Of a DNA stretch of 64,000 nt, positions 1-9,100 are shown piece by piece. The DNA is from Thermoflexales bacterium (GTDB lineage: Bacteria > Chloroflexota > Anaerolineae > J036 > Brachytrichaceae). Position numbers and translations under genes: made by a program. Below the pieces are notes generated by a model. The model was not told the origin of the DNA. It did not search any database and saw only the letters and a program-made list of their open reading frames with translations. The DNA is taken from contig JANWVF010000006.1 of the NCBI GenBank assembly GCA_025056965.1, positions 1 to 64,000 on the forward strand. The letters are read 5' to 3'. Within the stretch, counting starts at the first letter, position 1. Every line of letters begins with the position of its first letter.

Positions 1-251
1 AAGACGCGTCGAAAGGTGTCGTGGGCAGGGATGCCGTATTCATGCTCGAACAGCCGCCGACGCAGGGCAGGGCGGGCTTGCCAGAAGGCAGCAATGTCCA
101 GCCAACTGTCAGCGCCACCGACAACGGCAATGACGGCGAGGACGACCACATACCACAACGGGTAGCGCTTGCCGAGGTCGCGGCGGAAGTCCTGGATTTG
201 CCGAGCGTGCTCCGCGAGCAGCTTGATAGCTAGAGGGGTCTCTTCACTCAT
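1..251 (-). CDS. ISAs1-family (DDE_Tnp_1-associated) transposase, N-terminal part, truncated by window edge
   Basis: Reverse-strand reading from ATG at 251: MSEETPLAIKLLAEHARQIQDFRRDLGKRYPLWYVVVLAVIAVVGGADSWLDIAAFWQARPALRRRLFEHEYGIPAHDTFRRV; matches the D-x-R-x-x-x-x-RYPL...GADSW.DIA.F......GIP.HDTF.RV signature. Absent from ORF track because it has no stop inside the window. Confidence 0.85.
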   Translation of the reverse strand, partial: MSEETPLAIKLLAEHARQIQDFRRDLGKRYPLWYVVVLAVIAVVGGADSWLDIAAFWQARPALRRRLFEHEYGIPAHDTFRRV

Positions 252-287
252 GCCCTAGTTATCACCTTATGTGATGCATAAGCCCTG
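1..287 (-). mobile_element. partial ISAs1-like insertion sequence, one end at about 287
   Basis: Transposase plus upstream CAGGGCTTATGCATCACATAAGG (minus strand, starting at 287), beginning with CAGGG as expected for ISAs1-type ends. Other end lies outside the window. Confidence 0.55.
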
Positions 288-306
288 TTTATTTACTCCC
301 GTACCC

Positions 307-334
307 TTGACAAACTCCACTTTGCCGCTAGAAT
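307..334 (+). promoter_or_regulatory. sigma70-type promoter
   Basis: TTGACA (307-312), 16 bp spacer, TAGAAT (329-334). Confidence 0.6.
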
Positions 335-377
335 CCGACTTGCAATCCTACAAGGTTAACCGAATATTGCATTGTGA

Positions 378-401
378 ACCTAGGCTGTGGACAGCTTAGG
401 T
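378..401 (+). promoter_or_regulatory. RNA hairpin in amt leader / candidate sRNA
   Basis: ACCTAGGCTG-TGGA-CAGCTTAGGT (10 bp stem with one G-U, 4 nt loop). Confidence 0.45.
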
Positions 402-418
402 CATCAAGCGAGGCCCGC

Positions 419-465
419 GAAGCCCTCGACCGATGAATCTGCGGTCGAGGGCTTCAGTGTTTTTC
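419..465 (+). terminator. intrinsic terminator-like hairpin upstream of amt
   Basis: GAAGCCCTCGACCG-atgaatctg-CGGTCGAGGGCTTC perfect 14 bp stem followed by AGTGTTTTTC. Confidence 0.6.
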
Positions 466-687
466 GGCATCGGTTAACCGAGCAGCGTGAGCGCGATATG
501 CAACACAGGAGGTGAGGCTCGAAGCGAAAAGCAGGTGTTTCAACAGCGCCCTGATGCGCGGCCGTTCTTGTCCGAACGGCGCTCTCTTATTCGCCCCTTG
601 ATGGGCAAATCATGACCCACCCTGTCGTCGGTCGCGATAAAGAATCACAGAATCACTCATTTAACGGACGAAAGGAGAGATTTGGCA

Positions 688-2184
688 ATGATGCATGCGA
701 TGACCGCAACGACGAAGCGACTTGCAGTGCAATCCATTAACAGTCGGCTGAAGCATTTCGGCCTGCGCATGATCGGTCCTTCGGCAGCAGCGCTTGTTTT
801 CTTGGCCGGCAGCCGATTCGTTCTGGCTCAGGAAGCTAACCCGGCCGCCGACGCACTGCGCGGTGTGGACACGATGTGGGTGCTCGTAGCCGCGTTCTTG
901 GTCTTCTTCATGCAAGCCGGTTTCGCCCTGGTCGAGGCCGGGCTCACCCGCGCCAAGAATGCCAGCAACATCATGATGAAGAACGTCATGGACTTCGTGA
1001 TGGGCAGCTTGGCCTACTGGGCCATCGGTTACGGCCTGATGTTCGGCGCGGTGAGCACCGGCTTGTTCGGCACGAGCAACTTCTTCCCGAGCACAGGCGG
1101 TGCCGATGTCGGCAGCGTGCCGATGCTGGCTTTCTGGTTGTTCCAGCTCGTCTTTGCCGGGACGGCAGCGACGATCGTCTCCGGCGCGATGGCCGAGCGC
1201 ACGAAGTTCAGCGGTTATCTGATCTATAGCATCGTCATCTCAGCTCTCATCTATCCGATCTTTGGCCACTGGGTGTGGGGCACGGGGTGGTTGTGGACGC
1301 TGGGCGATTCGACCGGCCTGGTGCCGGGCGGTGGCTTCCGCGACTTTGCTGGCTCGACTGTGGTGCACAGCGTAGGCGGTTGGGCCGCGTTGATGGGCAC
1401 GTTGGCGCTCGGACCGCGCCTTGGCCGCTTCAATCGTGATGGCTCGCCGAACGCCATCCCCGGTCACTCGGTCACTTTGTTTGGCCTGGGTGTGTTCATC
1501 CTGTGGCTGGGTTGGTTCGGCTTCAACCCCGGCAGCCAGCTCGCGATCGCGGGTGGGAATGCCGACACCGTAGCGCTGGTGGCGGCAAACACCAACTTGG
1601 CGGCAGCCGCCGGTGCCGCTGCTGCGGTGATCTATGGCTATATCACCTCGAAGAAAGCAAACGTGGGTGCGGCGTTCAACGGTGTCTTGGCCGGCTTGGT
1701 GGCCATCACCGCGCCGTGTGCTTACGTCACTCCGCTTGACTCAGTCATCATCGGTGCCGTGGGCGGCGTGCTGGTCATGGTCTTCGGCAAGGTGCTGGAG
1801 GCGCTAAAGATTGATGACCCGGTCGGTGCGATTCCGGTGCACCTGGTGAGCGGTGCTTGGGGCACGCTGGCCATCGGTCTATTTGCCTCGCTCAACGGTG
1901 TGACCGGCTTGTTCCACGGCGGTGGGCTGGGTCAGCTCATCATTCAGTTGATCGGCGTGATCGCCTGTGGCGTATGGACGGCGGCGACGACCGGCCTGTT
2001 GTTCTTCGCGATTAAGAAGACGATCGGCCTGCGCGTCAGCGCAGAAGAAGAGATCCAGGGCCTGGACGCGATGGAGCATGGCACCATCGCCTACCCGCAG
2101 GATGTGGACTTCACGCCCGGTGCACCCAGCCCTGCTTCGAGCATCTATCGCCCGAGCTCCGCTCCGGCAACTACGGGGAAGTGA
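688..2184 (+). CDS. amt: ammonium transporter
   Basis: ORF 682..2184; DTMWVLVAAFLVFFMQAGFALVEAGLTRAKNASNIMMKN and GHWVWG...DFAGSTVVHSVGGWAALMG are AmtB/MEP hallmarks; AAAGGAGA SD 9 nt before ATG 688. Confidence 0.95.
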   Translation: MMHAMTATTKRLAVQSINSRLKHFGLRMIGPSAAALVFLAGSRFVLAQEANPAADALRGVDTMWVLVAAFLVFFMQAGFALVEAGLTRAKNASNIMMKNVMDFVMGSLAYWAIGYGLMFGAVSTGLFGTSNFFPSTGGADVGSVPMLAFWLFQLVFAGTAATIVSGAMAERTKFSGYLIYSIVISALIYPIFGHWVWGTGWLWTLGDSTGLVPGGGFRDFAGSTVVHSVGGWAALMGTLALGPRLGRFNRDGSPNAIPGHSVTLFGLGVFILWLGWFGFNPGSQLAIAGGNADTVALVAANTNLAAAAGAAAAVIYGYITSKKANVGAAFNGVLAGLVAITAPCAYVTPLDSVIIGAVGGVLVMVFGKVLEALKIDDPVGAIPVHLVSGAWGTLAIGLFASLNGVTGLFHGGGLGQLIIQLIGVIACGVWTAATTGLLFFAIKKTIGLRVSAEEEIQGLDAMEHGTIAYPQDVDFTPGAPSPASSIYRPSSAPATTGK

Positions 2185-2200
2185 GCTTGTGTCATGAACG

Positions 2201-2234
2201 CTCAGTCAGGCCGCATCAATGCGGCCTGACTGAG
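2201..2234 (+). terminator. strong hairpin just after amt (terminator-like, weak U-tract)
   Basis: CTCAGTCAGGCCGCA-tcaa-TGCGGCCTGACTGAG perfect 15 bp stem. Confidence 0.55.
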
Positions 2235-2435
2235 TCGAAGCCCATCTTGTCCTCTTCTGACCTCTGCTGAGCCTGCAGCGCGTGCCGACGGCCGTGTTGC
2301 GAGCCCTGCCTAAACCTACAGACTCCTCCGATTAGGCCGGCTAAGGCACCGCCTCGCAATATTTGCCCATGTCTTCTAGGGCTTCTATCAGGCCGATGTC
2401 TTCTAGCTGCGCTATAGCCACGCCGCGCCGGTGAT

Positions 2436-3464
2436 TCAGCCGTTCGTCAGATGCCTGCGCACTTCTGTGGTGAGCCGTTGGCCGTGCAGCGTAAGCCAGG
2501 CATCCACGCGCGCGAGCGACTCCAGCCAGCTCGCCACGTCTACATATGGGCTGAGGTTGCTGAGGAACCGTCCGACCAGGTGCATCAGTACGTTGGCATT
2601 GCGCAACAGCACCATGACCGGCAACAACGCGATTTCCTCATCGCTGAAGCGCCCAGCACGTCCATAGCCGCGCGCCAGCGCTGCAACGCGCTCCCACTCC
2701 CGGCCGCTGCCGATGACGTCCCAGCACCATGTATCTATGGCAATGGCGAAGTCCATGCCGCGCGGGTTGAGCGCGCAGTTCTCGAAGTCCAGCACGGCGG
2801 TGACGTCCGAGCCTTCCATGAGGATATTGCCGGTAATGTAGTCGCCGTGGATAAGCTGTTGGGGCAAAGCGCGAATGCGCTTTTCATGGGCGTAAATGCG
2901 CTCCAGCACGGCGTCCACGCGCGCTACGTCGAGCCGTGAAGCTAGAGATCCCACGGCGCGCATCGCCTCAAACGGGTCGGGCACAAGCGGGTGAACGCGG
3001 CCGAGCTCGATATATGGTCGGGGCGCGCCGGCGCCGCGTGATTCCACCCGCGCCAGCGCAGCGTGTAACAAGGCCATTGCCCGGCCGGCGCCTTCGGCCT
3101 GACCCAGATCGTGAACATCGGGGTTCTTGCCCCGGATGAACGGGATAAGCACCATCAGCCGTATCTGGTGTCCGCTGTCCACCAGCGCCCACGGCTCGCC
3201 TCGACGGGTGAGGATCGGCGCAGGCACGGCAAAGGGTAGAGCTTGTTCGGCCAGTTGCATCAGTACGGAGATCTCATGCTGAATGTATCTGGGGTTGGCG
3301 TGATTGCCATACACGCGCAACACGTAGGGCAACGGCGCGCCGGCATAATCGTGCAGGCGGTATAAATAGTTGTTGTAGCCACGCCCTAGTGGACGGAGGA
3401 CGCAGCCGGCCGGGACATCCCATATCCCGGATAGCTCGATCTGTGTGACCTCTACGCCGGACAC
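2436..3464 (-). CDS. APH-family small-molecule phosphotransferase (aminoglycoside/homoserine/N-acetylhexosamine kinase-like)
   Basis: LIHGDYITGNILMEGSDVTAVLDFENCALNPRGMDFAIA catalytic loop and DFE motif. Confidence 0.8.
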   Translation of the reverse strand: MSGVEVTQIELSGIWDVPAGCVLRPLGRGYNNYLYRLHDYAGAPLPYVLRVYGNHANPRYIQHEISVLMQLAEQALPFAVPAPILTRRGEPWALVDSGHQIRLMVLIPFIRGKNPDVHDLGQAEGAGRAMALLHAALARVESRGAGAPRPYIELGRVHPLVPDPFEAMRAVGSLASRLDVARVDAVLERIYAHEKRIRALPQQLIHGDYITGNILMEGSDVTAVLDFENCALNPRGMDFAIAIDTWCWDVIGSGREWERVAALARGYGRAGRFSDEEIALLPVMVLLRNANVLMHLVGRFLSNLSPYVDVASWLESLARVDAWLTLHGQRLTTEVRRHLTNG

Positions 3465-4393
3465 ACCGCCTCACGCAGGAGAGGATGAGGATCGTCGGCG
3501 CGCTGTACTTTGTAGCACAGGCCGGGCCGTGTGGCGAACGCGCCGACATGGCCGGCGGCGTCCATCAGCAGGATGCGCACCCAGTGCGCATGGCGCGTCG
3601 GATCCTCGGCGGCGGGCGCGCCGAGTAGGTCGGACAGCTGGCGGGCAACCTCACGGCCGGCCGATTCCAGCGACCATCCCAGGCGCATCAGCATCACGGC
3701 CTGCACCGCAGCGCCCACCCGCATAGCCGCTTCGCCCAGCCCCATGCACGCTGCCGCGCCGTAGCGGTCGTCGCAATAGTTGCCCGCGCCGACGAGCGGC
3801 GAGTCGCCCACCCGACCGGGATACTTCCAGGCGATGCCGGACGTGCTGACCGCGCTGCAGATGTGGCCGGCCGCGTCGCGGACGATCACGTTCATCGTAT
3901 CGCTCCCACGGCGCTCGCCGAGCGCGCGCAGCGTGAGCGCAATGGTGTCGCGCTGGTGCGTATCTTCGCCGATTGCGGCGATGCGTTGCTGCCACGCCGC
4001 GCGCGCCTCCGGGGAGAGCATGTCGCGTCGCTCGGCGCCGATTTCGGCTGCGAAGCGCGCTGCGCCCTCGCCGGCCAGCAACACATGTGGCAGGCGCAGC
4101 ATGACCTGACGCGCGATGCTGATCGGATGTCGGAAGCCCTTCAGCGCCGCGACCGCGCCGGCGCGCAGCGTCGCGCCATCCATGAATGACGCATCCAGCT
4201 CGACCTCGCCGAGGATGTTCGGCCAGCCGCCGTAGCCGACGGTGTGCTCATCCGGATCATCCTCGACTGCGCAGGCGATGAATTCCGCCACGTCGCCGGC
4301 GCTCGCGCCATGACGCAAGCGCTCCACACCCTCGCTGATGAACTCGTCACGAATCTCGGCATTGGCGAGAACGACAATGGAGGAGGATGCCAT
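3452..4393 (-). CDS. N(4)-(beta-N-acetylglucosaminyl)-L-asparaginase (glycosylasparaginase, Ntn hydrolase)
   Basis: Nucleophile region GSDTMNVIVRDAAGHICSAVSTSGIAWKYPGRVGDSPLVGAGNYCDD; ORF extends to 4411; overlaps kinase by 13 bp. Confidence 0.85.
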   Translation of the reverse strand: MASSSIVVLANAEIRDEFISEGVERLRHGASAGDVAEFIACAVEDDPDEHTVGYGGWPNILGEVELDASFMDGATLRAGAVAALKGFRHPISIARQVMLRLPHVLLAGEGAARFAAEIGAERRDMLSPEARAAWQQRIAAIGEDTHQRDTIALTLRALGERRGSDTMNVIVRDAAGHICSAVSTSGIAWKYPGRVGDSPLVGAGNYCDDRYGAAACMGLGEAAMRVGAAVQAVMLMRLGWSLESAGREVARQLSDLLGAPAAEDPTRHAHWVRILLMDAAGHVGAFATRPGLCYKVQRADDPHPLLREAVCPA

Positions 4394-4435
4394 GCCGCGA
4401 TTGTAGGGCATCCGCGACGGGGTGGAGCATGTCGC

Positions 4436-4891
4436 TCAGTCCAGCCAGCCGAGGGCGCGGGCGATGTTGATCGCTTCGATGCGCCCGTCGGCGCGGAGCT
4501 TGGCCAGCACATTGCCGACGTGAAAGGCGGCTGTGCGCTCACTCACGCTTAGGCGGGCGGCAATCTCTTTGTTGCGTAGGCCGCGCGCCATCAGCGTCAG
4601 CACCTCCTGCTCGCGCCGGGTGAGCTTAGCTACGGGCGGTGATGCATCGGCACGGTGAATGGCGTCGCCGTCTTCTTCGAAGATCTCAAAGGACTCGGCC
4701 AGTGCGTCGTAAGCGGCTGCGAGTGAACGAGCAAGCGCGCACAACTCAGCGGCCAGCTCCGGATCGTCTACGGCTGCGCATAACGCCTGCAGGCGCGAAA
4801 GGACATCCGCCAGCACCTCATGTGGCGAGCGGTAAACAAGCGTGGCGTCAACCTCACGGCGCAGGAGCATCCCATTCCTCAATTCCGCCAT
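4436..4891 (-). CDS. LuxR-type HTH transcriptional regulator
   Basis: [46 protein letters not shown] open to 5065, start uncertain. Confidence 0.75.
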   Translation of the reverse strand: MAELRNGMLLRREVDATLVYRSPHEVLADVLSRLQALCAAVDDPELAAELCALARSLAAAYDALAESFEIFEEDGDAIHRADASPPVAKLTRREQEVLTLMARGLRNKEIAARLSVSERTAAFHVGNVLAKLRADGRIEAINIARALGWLD

Positions 4892-5321
4892 CGGGAGAAC
4901 TACGCAAGAAACGGGTGGGATGACCATAGGGCGGACGACGGTGACGTGGGAACGGTGGAGGCGGCGGACCTTGCTCGAACCATTCCTCAGCGAATGGATC
5001 TGGTGGCGGGAATGGCGGCGCAGGCGCGGGAGGCGGCACGCCCAGGCGTGGCTCTTGTTGTTCAATTGGCTTAGCCGGCTCAGCCTGCTCGCCCTCAGCT
5101 AACAGGCGCTTGAAGATATGGAAGGCGCCGCCCGTTGGCTGCGGCTGCACGCCCACTAGCTCCCAGCCCTGTTCTCCTAACGCATTCAAGTAGCGTCGGC
5201 CGAAGGCGGTCATGCGCTCGCCCTCCTGAATCAGCGTCTCTTCGCCTTCGATGGACACGCGCCCGCGAAAGTCCACGAATGCAACTTTGTATTCGTATCG
5301 CTGCTTGCTCATGCCCATCAT
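4854..5321 (-). CDS. DUF4177-like protein with proline-rich tail
   Basis: [12 protein letters not shown]...[33 protein letters not shown] followed by [15 protein letters not shown]. Confidence 0.6.
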   Translation of the reverse strand: MMGMSKQRYEYKVAFVDFRGRVSIEGEETLIQEGERMTAFGRRYLNALGEQGWELVGVQPQPTGGAFHIFKRLLAEGEQAEPAKPIEQQEPRLGVPPPAPAPPFPPPDPFAEEWFEQGPPPPPFPRHRRPPYGHPTRFLRSSPDGGIEEWDAPAP

Positions 5322-5365
5322 GTTACGGCTTCAGATGCGGCCTGTGAACTGTCAGACTGAACAGG

Positions 5366-7534
5366 TTAACGACGCCTGCGCGGGCTGCCTTTCTTCGGCT
5401 TCTTGATGGCGTAGGACGCCGGGGGCGAGTCGGCTGCGCCTATGAGCAGGCGCCCTGCTTCGCCGTCTGCGCCGTAATCGCGCAGGCGGCGAATCTTCTC
5501 CCACTCCGGCGTCTGGTCGTCTATGTCGTTGAGCAACTGGCGCAGCTCCAAGATCTGGTCGCGCAGCATAGCGGCCTTCTCAAATTCAAGGTCTTTGGCC
5601 GCTTGGCGCATTTGTTCCTCCAGCTCGACGATGAGCCGCTTCTGTTCGCTCTTGGGCAGTGACGCCAGCCGCAAGGCGAGTGGTTCGGCCGATGCCTGCG
5701 TCTTGCGCTTGGCATCGTAGCCGGCCTTCCCCTCAGCGACCCTGACCCGATCGGTCAGGTCGCGGACCGCCTTGTAGATGGATTGTGGCTGGATGCCGTG
5801 TGCCTCGTTATAGGCGATTTGCTTAGCGCGCCGGCGCTCGGTCTCTTCGATCGCGACGCGCATCGAGTCGGTCACTGTATCGGCATACATGATGACCTTG
5901 CCGTTGACATGGCGGGCGGCCCGGCCGATGGTCTGAATGAGCGACGTGGCGCTGCGCAGGAAGCCCTCCTTGTCCGCGTCTAGGATAGCTACTAACGACA
6001 CTTCCGGCAGGTCCAATCCCTCACGCAGGAGGTTAATGCCCACGACGACGTCGTATTCGCCCAAGCGCAGGTCGCGCAGGATCTCTACGCGCTCCACCGT
6101 CTGCACCTCGCTGTGCAAATACTGAACCTTGATGTCCAGCTCCTGCAGATAAGCGGTCAAGTCCTCGGCCATGCGCTTGGTGAGCGTGGTGACGAGGGTG
6201 CGCTCGCCGCGCGCGACGCGCTGGCGGATCTCGCCGATGAGGTCGTCCACCTGGCCGCGCACGGGTCGCACCTCGATCTCCGGATCGAGGATGCCGGTCG
6301 GGCGAATCACCTGATCCACGACGACCGCGCTGTGCTGCAACTCGAATGGGCCGGGTGTGGCGCTAACGAAGATGACCTGGCGATAGCGTTGCTCAAACTC
6401 CTCGAACTTGAGCGGCCGGTTGTCAAGCGCGCTGGGAAGGCGAAAGCCATAGTCCACCAGCACCTGTTTGCGCTCGCGGTCGCCGTTGTACATGCCGCGA
6501 ATCTGCGGGATGGTCATGTGGCTTTCGTCAATCACCAGCAGGAAGTCGTCTGGGAAGTAGTCCAGCAGGGTGAAAGGCGGCGTGCCCGGCGGCCGGCCGT
6601 CCAGCAGGCGCGAGTAATTCTCGATCCCGCTGGTGAAGCCGACCTCACGCAGCATCTCGATGTCGTAGCGGGTGCGCTGCTCGATGCGCTGCGCTTCCAG
6701 GTACTTCTCCTGCGACTTGAAGAAAGCGATGCGCTCTTCCAGCTCTTGCTCGATCTCGCGAATCGCGCGCTGGAGTTTCTCCTGCGGCGTGATGTAATGC
6801 TTGGCCGGGTAGATCTCGACCTCCGGCAGCTCTTTGAGGATCTCGCCCGTGAGCGTATCTATCTCGGTGATCCGCTCGATCTCGTCGCCGAAGAACTCGA
6901 CGCGGTAGGCGGTCTCGGCGTAGGCCGGCTGTACCTCCAGCGTGTCGCCGCGCACGCGGAAGCGTCCGCGCGTTAGGCTGGCGTCGTTGCGCTCGTATTG
7001 GATTGCTACCAACATGCGCAACACGACGTCGCGCCGGCGCACTTCTCCGCGCGTCAGCTTGACGACGAACCGCCCGTAATCCTCCGGGTTACCGACTCCG
7101 TAGATGCACGACACCGAGGCGACGATGATCACGTCGCGCCGGCTCATCAGCGCGCTGGTCGCGGCCAGGCGCAGCCGGTCTATCTCGTCGTTGATCGAGG
7201 CGTCCTTCTCGATGTAGAGGTCGTAACGCGGCACGTAAGCTTCGGGCTGGTAATAGTCATAGTAGCTGACGAAGTACTCGACCGCATTCTCCGGGAAGAA
7301 CTCTTTGAACTCGGCGTAGAGTTGGGCTGCCAGCGTCTTGTTGTGGGCGATGACGAGGGTTGGACGCTGCACGCGCTCGATGACTTTGGCAATGGTGTAT
7401 GTCTTACCGGTGCCGGTGGCTCCCAGCAGCGTGGTGTAGCGATTACCGGCGTTGAGGCTGGCCACCAACGCCTCGATCGCCTGTGGCTGATCGCCGGTCG
7501 GCTGGAAGGGGGAATGTACTTTGAACTCCGGCAT
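5366..7534 (-). CDS. uvrB: excinuclease ABC subunit B
   Basis: [47 protein letters not shown]-terminal UVR domain. Confidence 0.98.
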   Translation of the reverse strand: MPEFKVHSPFQPTGDQPQAIEALVASLNAGNRYTTLLGATGTGKTYTIAKVIERVQRPTLVIAHNKTLAAQLYAEFKEFFPENAVEYFVSYYDYYQPEAYVPRYDLYIEKDASINDEIDRLRLAATSALMSRRDVIIVASVSCIYGVGNPEDYGRFVVKLTRGEVRRRDVVLRMLVAIQYERNDASLTRGRFRVRGDTLEVQPAYAETAYRVEFFGDEIERITEIDTLTGEILKELPEVEIYPAKHYITPQEKLQRAIREIEQELEERIAFFKSQEKYLEAQRIEQRTRYDIEMLREVGFTSGIENYSRLLDGRPPGTPPFTLLDYFPDDFLLVIDESHMTIPQIRGMYNGDRERKQVLVDYGFRLPSALDNRPLKFEEFEQRYRQVIFVSATPGPFELQHSAVVVDQVIRPTGILDPEIEVRPVRGQVDDLIGEIRQRVARGERTLVTTLTKRMAEDLTAYLQELDIKVQYLHSEVQTVERVEILRDLRLGEYDVVVGINLLREGLDLPEVSLVAILDADKEGFLRSATSLIQTIGRAARHVNGKVIMYADTVTDSMRVAIEETERRRAKQIAYNEAHGIQPQSIYKAVRDLTDRVRVAEGKAGYDAKRKTQASAEPLALRLASLPKSEQKRLIVELEEQMRQAAKDLEFEKAAMLRDQILELRQLLNDIDDQTPEWEKIRRLRDYGADGEAGRLLIGAADSPPASYAIKKPKKGSPRRRR

Positions 7535-7836
7535 CAGATATCCATAAGCAGCGAATGATTATAGGGCGTGCGTAATCTGCGCCTGACCGGATATACCTGG
7601 CTTGCCCCGACCTCCCAGTGGACTCTCCGCCCCTCGGCATCCCGAAACTCGCTTGTGGGCGATGGTCCTCGCCCTCGAAGAGCGCGCGCACGAATTGGCG
7701 CATTCCGATTTCTGATAGGTCCGAACGCATGTCCGAACTTCCTTCAAAGAGCTACCCTGAGTTGCATCCTAGGCGTTTTGCGCCCAAACTTACGCCCTAC
7801 AACTGAGTAACCTCTCAATCCATCAAATCGAACCGT

Positions 7837-9027
7837 ATGAAGATCACATCTGTCAAAACGGCCGCTACCGTCGGCCATGGCATGCACCTGTGGGTCAAAA
7901 TCACCACGGACGCTGGCATCACCGGCATCGGCGAATGCGTACATGGTGGCAAGCAAGCGATCGCCATCATTCAGTATCTTGAGCCAAAGTTGATCGGGCG
8001 CGACCCGTTTGCCATAGATGCGCTGTTCGAGGAGATGCGGCGCAGCCACGTCTTCGACGGCGGCACCGGCGGTGCGCTCATCACAGCGCTCAGCGGCATC
8101 GAGATCGCGCTGTGGGACATCAAGGGCAAAGCCCTAGGCGTGCCGGTGTACGAGCTGCTCGGTGGCAAGTTCCGCAACAAGATTTGGATGTACTGCGACT
8201 GCCAAGTGGATCCAGGGATGGAGTTTGACGAGATCGAGCGCGCGGTGCACGGCGTGTTGGCCAAGGGCTTCACCGCGCTCAAAATAGATCTGGACATCGG
8301 CGCATACTCGGCCCAGCGCATCCCGGTGGACGCCGATACTCAGGTGCTCACCCTCAAGGAAGGCGCATTTAGCAAAGACAAGTTCAACTACACGGCCACG
8401 CAGCGCGAGCACGAGCGCATGTTGCAGATGGTGGATATGGTGACGCGCGCGGCTGGTAAGGACGTCGCCGTAGCCGCCGATGTCCACACGCGCCTCGATG
8501 TGCCGAGCGCCATCCGGCTGGTGCGCGATCTGAATCAGTTCCATCTGCTCTGGCTGGAGGAGCCAGTGCCGCCGGAGAATATTGACGCGATGCGCGAGGT
8601 CAAGCGCCACAGCACCACGCCCATCTGCGCCGGCGAGAACATCTACCTGCGCTTCGGCTTCCGTGAGCTTCTGGAGAAACAGGCTGTGGACATCATTATG
8701 CCCGACCTGCCCAAGTGCGGCGGCCTAAGCGACGGCCGCAAGATCGCCAACCTAGCCGAGTTGTATTACATCCCGTTCGCGCCGCATAATGTCTCGTCGC
8801 CGATCGGCACGATGGCCAGCGCCCACGTCTGTGCCAGCGTGCCGAACTTCTTAGTCTTGGAGTGGCACTGGAATGAGCGGCCGTATTGGACGACGATCAT
8901 CAAAGAGAAAGAGGACATCATCAAGGACGGCTACATCGAGCTGACCGATCGTCCCGGCATCGGTGTTGAGCTGGATGAGGAAGTGGCGCGGCAGTATCAG
9001 TATCCGGGCACGACCTGGTTTGAATAG
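7837..9027 (+). CDS. mandelate racemase/muconate lactonizing enzyme family dehydratase
   Basis: WDIKGKALGVPVYELLGGK, AADVHTRL, WLEEPVPPENIDAM, enolase-superfamily barrel motifs. Confidence 0.88.
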   Translation: MKITSVKTAATVGHGMHLWVKITTDAGITGIGECVHGGKQAIAIIQYLEPKLIGRDPFAIDALFEEMRRSHVFDGGTGGALITALSGIEIALWDIKGKALGVPVYELLGGKFRNKIWMYCDCQVDPGMEFDEIERAVHGVLAKGFTALKIDLDIGAYSAQRIPVDADTQVLTLKEGAFSKDKFNYTATQREHERMLQMVDMVTRAAGKDVAVAADVHTRLDVPSAIRLVRDLNQFHLLWLEEPVPPENIDAMREVKRHSTTPICAGENIYLRFGFRELLEKQAVDIIMPDLPKCGGLSDGRKIANLAELYYIPFAPHNVSSPIGTMASAHVCASVPNFLVLEWHWNERPYWTTIIKEKEDIIKDGYIELTDRPGIGVELDEEVARQYQYPGTTWFE

Positions 9028-9100
9028 CGACGGCAGGTAATCCCTGCGGAAAAGTGCCTGACAGCTTTCCTCACTCGTAGAATCTGGGTGCTAAGCCGTC

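Noticed and set aside
6113-6976. 287 aa plus-strand ORF inside uvrB
   Set aside because: Antisense to a certain uvrB; leucine/aspartate-rich mirror composition typical of shadow ORFs
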